A DNA stretch of 55,485 nt from Lachnospiraceae bacterium. GTDB lineage: Bacteria > Bacillota > Clostridia > Lachnospirales > Lachnospiraceae. Shown piece after piece: positions 13,183-20,759 of this stretch (position 1 is its first letter; each line of letters begins with the position of its first letter). The position numbers and the translations under genes were made by a program. The stretch spans positions 1 through 55,485 of the forward strand of contig JAFYMC010000005.1 in assembly GCA_017556805.1 (NCBI GenBank). The letters are read 5' to 3'. The notes under the pieces were generated by a model that had not been told where the DNA came from, ran no database searches, and worked only from the letters and a program-made list of their open reading frames with translations.

Positions 13183-14744
13183 TTCGTCAGCCCTCCCTCA
13201 TCCAGTCGTTTACACAGTTCTTCATAGCCCAGGTGATGCTTATCCACAATGTCGCCGGCATATCCGACGCCCTCCGCTTCTCTCCGTTCCACACGGAAGG
13301 TACGCTTTTTGTGGTCCTTCTCATCCGCAAGCGCAACCAAACTGGCCACATCGTCCCCGGCCTTTGTAAGCTCCGCAATGTGAGTAACATACACACCGAG
13401 ACACCCTTGGTCCGCAAAATGCCGTATCACCCTCTGCCCCATAACAAAGGCATCATAAGTGGCCGCCGTAGTAAACAATTCGTTCAGAATCACGAAGCTT
13501 TTTCCGTTCTGCTCCTCCATCATCGGCTTTAAACGTACCAGCTCCTCCTGCAGCTTACCGCGACCGCTCTCTAAGCTCTCCTCCACGGAAAAGTGGGTCA
13601 GAAGCTTTTCAAAGAACGGTATCACTGCCGATTCCGCAGGCGCCGCCAGTCCCATCATAGCAAAGTAGACTAACTGTCCCAGACTCCGGGCGAAGGTGGT
13701 TTTTCCGCCCTGATTCGGTCCGGTTACCACAAAAAAACGTTCCCCTTCCCGGTACTGTACGGAGTTGCTGACCACTTCCAAATCCGCAAAGCGGTTCTTT
13801 CTGGCCAGCGCCAAATCATATACTTCATGGGCCACAAAAGCTCCGCCACCGTTTTGTACCTTCGGTTCGCAGAACACGCAACCTCTGGCCTCCATATCCT
13901 TCCGGAACATGGAATATGCCAGATAATATTGCACCTCTTCCTCCACGCGGTATATACTCTCTTCTACGATATGTTCGTAGTTCTTATAAAACTTTTCCAA
14001 CTCCTTAAAGAAATCCGGGCGTCTTTTCCGATACATCCGGACAATTTCCGATTCCAAAAAGCCCAACTGCTCATTGGCAATAAACGGGCTGGCAATCAGA
14101 TAATCATACGGAATCCCGTCCGGATCGGTCCGGTCGGAAAACTTATGCGGAAACAGCTTTTTCAGATGGTCGAAATAGTACTCGTCTCTCTGTTTGGCTC
14201 TTACCCGCAAATTCGTTCCGTCAATGCTGAGTTCAAACCGAAGGCTTGACAGCATTCCTTTTATTTTCTCTTTATCCCGGCGACACTCTTCCCACAGCTT
14301 CTTCCCGCAAAGCTCCTCCACATAGCCAAGCAGGTCCGCAAGACCCTTGGCATCCGGCTTCGCCTCCAGAAGAGTTTCCCGGAGCAAATCCACACCGTCC
14401 GTAAACTCGCTGACTACATTGAACCAGTACATCTGATACTGTTGCTTATTCTCTGCCTTATCGTGAAGCGCCTTATATTTTCTGGTTTCCCGCATCTTCT
14501 GCGAAAACGCATCCAGAGGCTTTTCCAGGTGTTTTCCCCAAATTTCCCGAAAAATCTCCTGTCGATAGCAGACGGTCTCGTAGTGTTCCGGCAAACGGTA
14601 GTACATTTTCCGGATATCGTAGTCGTCTACATTATTCTGCAGTTCTCTTACAATCTGATTGAGATTAAGGTCGATAAAAAAGTCCGGCATCCCGGTACTT
14701 TCCTGTTCTTCTCTAACCTCACAGTCCAATAAACCCGAATACAT
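13179..14744 (-). CDS. MutS domain V family ATPase (first of tandem pair)
   Basis: 521 residues; start ATG 14744 with GGGAGG just upstream. Walker A is GPNQGGKTT near residue 342, followed by a SVEES...SGRGKLQEEL segment and FVILNELF as Walker B, then VYVTHI. The N-terminal region is helical with no recognisable mismatch-binding domain. It is similar in plan to, but clearly diverged from, the next gene, with which it overlaps by 4 nt. MutS ATPases act as dimers, so a two-subunit complex is a reasonable inference. A sigma-A promoter lies 40 nt upstream. Confidence 0.87.
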   Translation of the reverse strand: MYSGLLDCEVREEQESTGMPDFFIDLNLNQIVRELQNNVDDYDIRKMYYRLPEHYETVCYRQEIFREIWGKHLEKPLDAFSQKMRETRKYKALHDKAENKQQYQMYWFNVVSEFTDGVDLLRETLLEAKPDAKGLADLLGYVEELCGKKLWEECRRDKEKIKGMLSSLRFELSIDGTNLRVRAKQRDEYYFDHLKKLFPHKFSDRTDPDGIPYDYLIASPFIANEQLGFLESEIVRMYRKRRPDFFKELEKFYKNYEHIVEESIYRVEEEVQYYLAYSMFRKDMEARGCVFCEPKVQNGGGAFVAHEVYDLALARKNRFADLEVVSNSVQYREGERFFVVTGPNQGGKTTFARSLGQLVYFAMMGLAAPAESAVIPFFEKLLTHFSVEESLESGRGKLQEELVRLKPMMEEQNGKSFVILNELFTTAATYDAFVMGQRVIRHFADQGCLGVYVTHIAELTKAGDDVASLVALADEKDHKKRTFRVERREAEGVGYAGDIVDKHHLGYEELCKRLDEGGLTK

Positions 14745-14783
14745 AAATACCTCCCATTCTCACGAAGTTTTCATTCTGTTTTC

Positions 14784-14812
14784 AGTATAAAATTTCCCCG
14801 GTGCCATGTCAA
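14784..14812 (-). promoter_or_regulatory. Sigma-A promoter of the MutS-like operon
   Basis: Minus strand TTGACA (14807-14812), 17-nt spacer, TATACT (14784-14789). A GC hairpin (CCCCGG...CCGGGG, about 14794-14822) overlaps it and may be the terminator of the upstream helicase gene. Confidence 0.8.
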
Positions 14813-14825
14813 TAACGCCGGGGAT

Positions 14826-17492
14826 TTATTCACAATCTGTTCTATTTTTGTACATAATTTCCGGGCTGCTTTTCCAGAACCTTCCCAGTACATCCGGCAT
14901 TGACTCAAGGGTCACCGTCTCGTAAGGATACCACTCCTTCGGATACAGGGCTGTGTATTGGCCTTTCGCAAAGCGGTCGTCCAACAGCAGTACCGCGCCT
15001 TTGTCTTCCATGGTACGGATGACCCGGCCCGCCGCCTGCTGTACTTTATTCATGCCCGGGTACAGGTACGCGCAGGAAAATCCGTCCCGGGCACCTTCCT
15101 CCCGTTCCTCGTAGTACCGCCGGAACAGCTCCCGCTCGTCACACACCAGAGGCAGTCCGGTTCCCACTATCACCGCACCGATGAGGCGTTCGCCCTTTAA
15201 GTCGATGCCTTCTCCGAAGATGCCGCCCAACACACACAGTCCGATGTGAGTGCCTTCGTTCTCCGCGGTAAACCGTGCAAGAAACTCCTCCCGCTCCGCT
15301 TCCGTCATGTTGGTTTTCTGCTTGTGGAGGGAAATTTCCGAGCCGCTTTGCGTTCCGTCCGGACCGGTTTCCCACTCCGGCAAGCACACCGGCAGTTTGT
15401 CCGCCAGTCGTTCCTCCAGCACTGCCGCCACATCCTGCAGCATCCGGTAGGAGGAAAAGAAGACAAAGTAGTTGCCCTGCTTTGCTTCCATAAATTTCAG
15501 AATATAATCCGCCGCCTTTTCATACATCGTCCGTCCGCGGTTGGAGTAGCGAAAGTTTACATCACAGGCCACCGTTACCAGGCGTTGCTCCTTTAAAAAG
15601 GGCGACGGTACATAAATGGCATAGTCCTCCTCATTGCCCCCCAGCTCCTCCATATAGTACCGTACCGGAAGAAGGGTAGCCGAGAAAAATACCGCGCTCT
15701 TTCCTTTCTTTAGCTGCTCCGTCAGAGCTCTGGCCGGCTGCATGCATTGCACTCTGGCGTAAAAGGAACCGTCCTCTCCGTAGGCGGTATAGAACCGGTA
15801 ATCCGTATCGGAGAAATCGTACATTGCCAAAAAATGCCTTGCTTCAAAGTAAAGATTTAATACTGCCTCCCGTTCGGTTCCCGGCCGTTTCTCATCTTTT
15901 AAATATTCCTCGCACTCCGTCATCAGCCTTGTCAGACACATGGCAAGGGCACCGAATTCCGTATACTCCGTAAAGCCCTCCGACTCTCTTTTTAAGCGCA
16001 AAAGCTCCTTATTGCAGGCCTCCAGGCGTTTCGTAAGCTTCGGTTGCTGTTTCCCAAGCAGTCGCTTTACATTTAAAAATTCTTCCTTCCAAAGGGTAGC
16101 ACTGTACATCTCTCTGGCCCGCTCCGGTAAGTTGTGGGCCTCATCCACCAGAAATACAAAATTATTTTTTCCTTCGCCTCCAAAGAAGCGTTTCAATGCC
16201 ACTGTCGGGTCAAACACATAGTTATAGTCACAAATTACCGCATCCGCCCACAACGTCAAATCCAGACAAAATTCAAAAGGACAGACCATATGCTTTTCCG
16301 CATAGACTTCAATCAGTTCTCTTGTAATGTTTTTTTCGTTGGTCAGCATATCGAACAGGGCATCGTTTACACGATCGAAATGGCCCTTTGCCCTCGGACA
16401 TGCAAAAGGATTGCACTCCGGCTTTTCCAGCACACAGATTTTTTCCTTGGCGGTGATGGTCACGGTTTTAAACATCAGGCCCCGGTCCGAAAGAATGGAA
16501 AAGGTCTCCTCCGCCACTGTCCGGACAATCGTCTTTGCCGTCAGGTAAAAGAGCTTCTCCGTCAGTCCCTCCCCTACCGCTTTTACTGCCGGAAATACCG
16601 TAGATATTGTCTTTCCGACACCGGTGGGTGCCATGGCAAAGAGCTTTTTCTCCCGGAGGATGGAACGATACACTCCTGCGGTAAAGTCCCGCTGTCCTTC
16701 CCTGTACGGAAACGGGAACTGCAGCTCCTTTGCAGAGGCGTTCCGCTGTTTCTTCCAACGCCGCTCCCAGGCAGCCCATTTGGTATATTCTTTAATTAAT
16801 GCATCAAACCAGGTCGTCAATTCCTCCGCGGACAACTCCTCGTTAAAATGCTTGATATTCTCGGTTTCAATGTTACAGTAGGTCAGACGGATACCGAAGG
16901 TAGGCGACAATTCCGGCGTAATTTCCGCTGTATTCTCTCCCAAAATATCTGCTTCAAAGTGCTCCGATACCTCGCAGTCACTCCCGGCATCCCGGGCTTC
17001 GCCTGCGGTTTTCCCCAGTCTTCCTTCCTTTACCCCCAGCATATAGGCATAGCACCGGGCCTGGGCCAGATGCACCTGTTCCGCCCCGGTAAAACTCTTT
17101 ACATCCCGGTAGGTGCATTTGATTTCGTCTATCACAAAGCTGTCATCCGCATTCCGGATAACCCCATCGGCACGTCCCTCTACCACAAGAAGAAAGCGCT
17201 CCTCTCCGTCCGAAAGCGGCAGTTCGATAGAAAGTGGCACCTCCGCGGTATAATTGCTTCCCATGCTTTTTTGAATCTTACGGTGCAACCGGCTGCCCGC
17301 CTGCATGGCATCCGCATCCATACGGCCGCTTCCGCTTTCCAAGTCTCCGGAGCGCATAATAAACTCCACCAGAGTACGGACTGAGACCTTGATTTTATCC
17401 TGTGGCAATGTGGTCTTTTCTCGGTTCTTCTCCGTCACAGTTTCCTTCTTTCGTTCTGCGCCCGCTTGCTCACTTTTCTTCTTTCCGGCCAA
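14826..17492 (-). CDS. Rad3/XPD (DinG-type) ATP-dependent DNA helicase with N-terminal PD-(D/E)XK nuclease-like domain
   Basis: About 888 residues. The start is set by the RBS ACGGAGG 8 nt before TTG 17492; the GTG at 17501 sits inside the RBS. Residues about 15-120 carry a PD-(D/E)XK pattern (GRADGVI...FVIDEIKC). The helicase follows: Walker A APTGVGKT (about 287), a four-cysteine Fe-S patch (CVLEKPECNPFACPRAK, about 350), DEAH (VDEAHN, about 449) and C-terminal motifs including QAAGRVIRT. This is the superfamily 2 Fe-S helicase plan (XPD/DinG, 5'-3' in characterised members). The nuclease fusion suggests processing of branched or damaged DNA; substrate unknown. It lies upstream of the MutS-like pair but has its own promoter. 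Confidence 0.9.
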   Translation of the reverse strand: MAGKKKSEQAGAERKKETVTEKNREKTTLPQDKIKVSVRTLVEFIMRSGDLESGSGRMDADAMQAGSRLHRKIQKSMGSNYTAEVPLSIELPLSDGEERFLLVVEGRADGVIRNADDSFVIDEIKCTYRDVKSFTGAEQVHLAQARCYAYMLGVKEGRLGKTAGEARDAGSDCEVSEHFEADILGENTAEITPELSPTFGIRLTYCNIETENIKHFNEELSAEELTTWFDALIKEYTKWAAWERRWKKQRNASAKELQFPFPYREGQRDFTAGVYRSILREKKLFAMAPTGVGKTISTVFPAVKAVGEGLTEKLFYLTAKTIVRTVAEETFSILSDRGLMFKTVTITAKEKICVLEKPECNPFACPRAKGHFDRVNDALFDMLTNEKNITRELIEVYAEKHMVCPFEFCLDLTLWADAVICDYNYVFDPTVALKRFFGGEGKNNFVFLVDEAHNLPERAREMYSATLWKEEFLNVKRLLGKQQPKLTKRLEACNKELLRLKRESEGFTEYTEFGALAMCLTRLMTECEEYLKDEKRPGTEREAVLNLYFEARHFLAMYDFSDTDYRFYTAYGEDGSFYARVQCMQPARALTEQLKKGKSAVFFSATLLPVRYYMEELGGNEEDYAIYVPSPFLKEQRLVTVACDVNFRYSNRGRTMYEKAADYILKFMEAKQGNYFVFFSSYRMLQDVAAVLEERLADKLPVCLPEWETGPDGTQSGSEISLHKQKTNMTEAEREEFLARFTAENEGTHIGLCVLGGIFGEGIDLKGERLIGAVIVGTGLPLVCDERELFRRYYEEREEGARDGFSCAYLYPGMNKVQQAAGRVIRTMEDKGAVLLLDDRFAKGQYTALYPKEWYPYETVTLESMPDVLGRFWKSSPEIMYKNRTDCE

Positions 17493-17531
17493 CCGATTCA
17501 CCTCCGTTCCGTATCGTTTTCACATGCTTCT

Positions 17532-17560
17532 ATGATAGCATATTCGGGGTTGTATTGCAA
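17532..17560 (-). promoter_or_regulatory. Sigma-A promoter of the helicase gene
   Basis: Minus strand TTGCAA (17555-17560), 17-nt spacer, TATCAT (17532-17537), about 40 nt before the TTG start. Confidence 0.7.
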
Positions 17561-17633
17561 AAGATTTCGGAGATTGTCCGACGGTGTGCAGTCTGCGCTT
17601 ATGCGCTCGCCTACGCACTTCGCGGCAAAGCAA

Positions 17634-17665
17634 AAGGGGACAGCGCCTAATTGCGCCGTCCCCTT
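17634..17665 (-). terminator. Terminator of the nfeD-floT operon
   Basis: Hairpin AAGGGGAC-A-GCGC / GCGC-C-GTCCCCTT with a 6-nt loop, followed by TTG, 20 nt after the flotillin stop. Confidence 0.75.
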
Positions 17666-17687
17666 GATTTATTGTTTCCTGATTTGA

Positions 17688-19094
17688 TTACTCTTCTACC
17701 GGAGCCTCAACCGTTTTCACTGTCTCGGCTACAACGCCCTCTTCCTTCTCTTTTCCGAGAAAGTTCGGAAGCTCCATACCTACCTGCTTAAATACTTCGT
17801 TAAGCGGCGGTACTGCCTGCATCATACCGGAAAGGAAACCGGAGGTAGCGGTCTTGCCGTCGCCGCTCTTGCCACCGTCCCAAACGGTAACCTTATCAAT
17901 CTTGATATTCTTAATTGCGTCAACCTGAATCTGAAGGAGCTGCTCCATCTTATCCGCAAGAATAAGCTTTACTGCGTTGTCGGAATCTCCGCCTGCTGCT
18001 TCTACGAGCTTACGCATACCTTCTGCCTGCTTCTCCAAGAGTTCCTGGGTACCGCGAGCCTCTGCCGCCATCTTTGCGAAAATAGCGTCTGCCTCACCTT
18101 GTGCCTTACGTCTTGCAACTTCAGCCTCTGCATCTGCTTCAATCTGAGCCTGCTCTTTTGCAATCTGCGCCTTAACGATGACGTCGGCCTGCTGGGTTGC
18201 CATTTCGAGCTGTGCACGGGTCTGCTCTGCTTCCTGCTGTGCAATGTAAGCTTCCTGCTTTGCCTTTGCAGCCTGTACTGCCTCTGCTGCGGTTGCGATA
18301 CGGAGTGCCTCTGCCTCCTTTTCACGACGATTTGCCTCAGACTGTGCTACTTCAATCTTTGCATCATTTTCACCCTGGATAGCGGATGCGTCCGCAGCCG
18401 CCACCTGGATACGCTGATCCTTTCTTGCGAGAGCCTGACCGATTTCACCGTCTCTGTCCTTCTCTGCTACGTTTTTCTTTGCGTCGTTGATTGCCTTTGC
18501 GGCTGCTTCCTTACCGAGAGCCTCGATGTAACCGGACTCGTCGGTAATATCGGTTACGTTTACGTTGATGAGACGAAGACCGATCTTCTTAAGCTCGATT
18601 TCCACGTTCTTGGAAACCGCAAGTAAGAACATATCACGGTCGGTGTTGATTTCCTCGATTTCCATGGTTGCGATAACGAGACGTAACTGACCGAAGATAA
18701 TATCCTTTGCAAGTTCCTGAATCTCGTTTAACTTAAGACCCAACAAACGCTCTGCCGCATTCTGCATGATGCCGTCTTCGGTAGAAATACCTACGGTGAA
18801 TCGGGACGGAACGTCTACACGAATGTTCTGCTTAGAAAGTGCATTTCTTAAATCTACATTTAACGAAATCGGTGTTAAGTCTAAGTACTGATAAGACTGG
18901 ATAACCGGTACTACGAAGGCCGCACCACCGTGAATACATTTCGCACTACGCGGCTGACCGTTCTTGTCGGTACCTACCTTACCGTAGATAACCATAACCT
19001 TGTCGGACGGACACTTACGATATCTGGATAAGATACCGGCAAAGGCCGCAAACACAATCAGTACAATTACACTAATCATTACAATTGGTTCCAT
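17688..19094 (-). CDS. floT: Flotillin (SPFH domain membrane scaffold)
   Basis: 468 residues. It has an N-terminal hydrophobic segment (about 5-24, VMISVIVLIVFAAFAGIL), an SPFH/band-7 domain (about 30-200, FVVPVIQSYQYLDL), and a long Glu/Ala-rich flotillin coiled coil (about 210-350). Flotillins organise membrane microdomains and bind the inner leaflet. The gene follows an NfeD-like gene, the usual bacterial pairing (yuaF-floT in Bacillus). The RBS GGAGG precedes the ATG. Confidence 0.93.
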   Translation of the reverse strand: MEPIVMISVIVLIVFAAFAGILSRYRKCPSDKVMVIYGKVGTDKNGQPRSAKCIHGGAAFVVPVIQSYQYLDLTPISLNVDLRNALSKQNIRVDVPSRFTVGISTEDGIMQNAAERLLGLKLNEIQELAKDIIFGQLRLVIATMEIEEINTDRDMFLLAVSKNVEIELKKIGLRLINVNVTDITDESGYIEALGKEAAAKAINDAKKNVAEKDRDGEIGQALARKDQRIQVAAADASAIQGENDAKIEVAQSEANRREKEAEALRIATAAEAVQAAKAKQEAYIAQQEAEQTRAQLEMATQQADVIVKAQIAKEQAQIEADAEAEVARRKAQGEADAIFAKMAAEARGTQELLEKQAEGMRKLVEAAGGDSDNAVKLILADKMEQLLQIQVDAIKNIKIDKVTVWDGGKSGDGKTATSGFLSGMMQAVPPLNEVFKQVGMELPNFLGKEKEEGVVAETVKTVEAPVEE

Positions 19095-19170
19095 TTGTTA
19101 AATCCTCCTTTAATTTTGAAACTTTCCCTAAAATAACTTCTTTTATCCCCATGAACACAGCCTTCGCTGT

Positions 19171-19812
19171 TTACAGGTCTTTTTCCACAACTACCACGTC
19201 GCCCCGTACGTCCACGATGCGCACTCTGGAACCGCTTGGAATCGCATGCGGTCCTTCGGTAATTGCATCTGCCTCCGTAAAACGAGAGGTACTGCTCAAG
19301 GTTACCTTACCGCCGCTCTCTCCGTTCGGCAAAATCGTCAGATACACCTGTGCGGTTTCTCCTACCATACTCTTTAACTTAAAGGTACCGTTCTCTGCCA
19401 GCTTTGCCATCCACTGTAAAAGCTTTGCCACAAAAAACATCATTACCGCACCGCAGATAAAACCGATGGCAAGCGCAAGCACCTCGTTCATGTCAGCCTT
19501 TACACAGACAATGGACACCCAGGAAAAGGTTGCCAGAAACGCTACCGCACCCTGTACGGTAAAAAGCTTTAAGCTGCCGAAGTCACCGGATACCGCATCC
19601 CCGATATCTCCGTCCACCAGATCTCCCGCGGAAACATCTCCGTCAAGATCAAGTCCGGATGTATCACTCGGGTTAAAATCGGCACCGCTGGCACCGTCTC
19701 CGAATCCCATAATGACCAAAACCGTCTGTAAAATCAAAACCAGTGTGGCCGGGATTGCGATACAATACAGAATCTTCTGCAGAATACTAAGGGCTTCCCA
19801 CCAAGCATTCAT
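19171..19812 (-). CDS. NfeD-like membrane protein (flotillin partner)
   Basis: 213 residues. TM segment at about 12-36; an acidic, Asp/Gly-rich loop (about 38-72, DGDVSAGDLVDGDIGD); further TM segments (about 78-100 and 105-135); and a C-terminal OB-fold-like domain (about 145-213, MVGETAQVYLTILPNGESG...G.RVRIVDVRGD.VVVE) typical of NfeD. It is first in the operon with floT, and NfeD proteins are thought to assist flotillin assembly. RBS GGAGG; promoter 50 nt upstream. Confidence 0.85.
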   Translation of the reverse strand: MNAWWEALSILQKILYCIAIPATLVLILQTVLVIMGFGDGASGADFNPSDTSGLDLDGDVSAGDLVDGDIGDAVSGDFGSLKLFTVQGAVAFLATFSWVSIVCVKADMNEVLALAIGFICGAVMMFFVAKLLQWMAKLAENGTFKLKSMVGETAQVYLTILPNGESGGKVTLSSTSRFTEADAITEGPHAIPSGSRVRIVDVRGDVVVVEKDL

Positions 19813-19865
19813 AAACTTCCCTCCTTTTCCCCTTGTGAAACCGTGGGGTAAATTTTATTTACTTC

Positions 19866-19894
19866 ATAATACCATGCCACTGCCTCCTTGTCAA
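19866..19894 (-). promoter_or_regulatory. Sigma-A promoter of nfeD-floT
   Basis: Minus strand TTGACA (19889-19894), 17-nt spacer, TATTAT (19866-19871). Confidence 0.82.
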
Positions 19895-19952
19895 TGGTTT
19901 TTTAAGATATTTTTTCCTTTTATGACTTTTTTCCTGCTTTAAAATAAAGTAC

Positions 19953-19980
19953 TTGCTTTTTCTAACTTTTATGTTATAAT
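19953..19980 (+). promoter_or_regulatory. Sigma-A promoter of the XRE regulator
   Basis: TTGCTT (19953-19958), 16-nt spacer, TATAAT (19975-19980), followed by an AT-rich leader to the RBS at 20060. Confidence 0.75.
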
Positions 19981-20071
19981 ATGTGTAAATACTATTTACA
20001 TGCAATCTTTTTTTCATTTACCATATAGTAGTTATCGCTTACAAATTTATTACTTATAAGGAGGGTACCGC

Positions 20072-20635
20072 ATGGATCCGAAGCTTTTAGGACAGCGCAT
20101 CAAAGAGGCGCGCCTCGCAAAGAAAATGACACAGACCGAAGTCGTCGGTTCTTTTATCACACGCAACATGCTCAGTCAAATAGAAAGCGGCAACGCCGTT
20201 CCTTCCGTAAAGACTCTGACTTATCTGGCACAGGTACTGGAGCTTCCGCCGTCCGTATTACTTCCGGACACCGCAGAGGGTTCCGATGCATCCGGCGGTC
20301 CGGATGCAACCGTTTCTTCCACCGTTCCGCAAGAGGCCGCCACACTTTATCGTGCCAAGGAAGCCTACCTTGCGGAGGACGACGAAAAAGCCTACGAGCT
20401 TCTTTCCTCTATAGAAGAAGCCTCCCCTTTGTTTGATGAGACGCAGGCTTTGCTGGCCAGAGTCGCCCTTCGTATGGCGAATGCACGTTGTAACGACGGA
20501 AATCACCTAGAGGCCTTGGATTTATCCAAGAACGCAGCTACTGCCGCCACAAAGGGCCTTTATGCATCTTCGGAGCTCAAATCCCAGGCTTTGCTCCTCC
20601 TTTCGGATGCCGCGGCAAAGCTGGCACAGATGTAA
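20072..20635 (+). CDS. XRE-family helix-turn-helix regulator with helical C-terminal domain
   Basis: 187 residues; ATG preceded by AAGGAGG. Residues 5-62 are a Cro/C1-type HTH (GQRIKEARLAKKMTQTEV...RNMLSQIESGNAVPSVKTLTYLAQVL). Residues 85-187 are Ala-rich helices that look TPR-like and may sense a ligand or partner. It is the only plus-strand gene in the first 33 kb, transcribed away from nfeD-floT and convergent with the ABC gene, with which it shares a terminator. Target unknown. Confidence 0.85.
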   Translation: MDPKLLGQRIKEARLAKKMTQTEVVGSFITRNMLSQIESGNAVPSVKTLTYLAQVLELPPSVLLPDTAEGSDASGGPDATVSSTVPQEAATLYRAKEAYLAEDDEKAYELLSSIEEASPLFDETQALLARVALRMANARCNDGNHLEALDLSKNAATAATKGLYASSELKSQALLLLSDAAAKLAQM

Positions 20636-20676
20636 TTTACCGACTTCTCTTTCCACAAATTATGATATGATAAAGA

Positions 20677-20708
20677 AAAGGTGCCACCGGAATACCGATG
20701 ACACCTTT
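20677..20708. terminator. Bidirectional terminator between the XRE gene and the ABC gene
   Basis: Stem AAAGGTG-c-CAcCGG / CCGaTG-a-CACCTTT with a 4-nt loop, A-rich on one side and T-rich on the other (CCTTTTATC). It serves the convergent genes on both strands. Confidence 0.8.
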
Positions 20709-20759
20709 CCTTTTATCTTACGGCGCTGACGCATTCACCATGCGCCGGCGCCTCTCTTC

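Noticed and set aside
16134-16799. 221-codon plus-strand frame opposite the helicase gene
   Set aside because: Composition is typical of an antisense shadow, and the helicase on the other strand has all its motifs.
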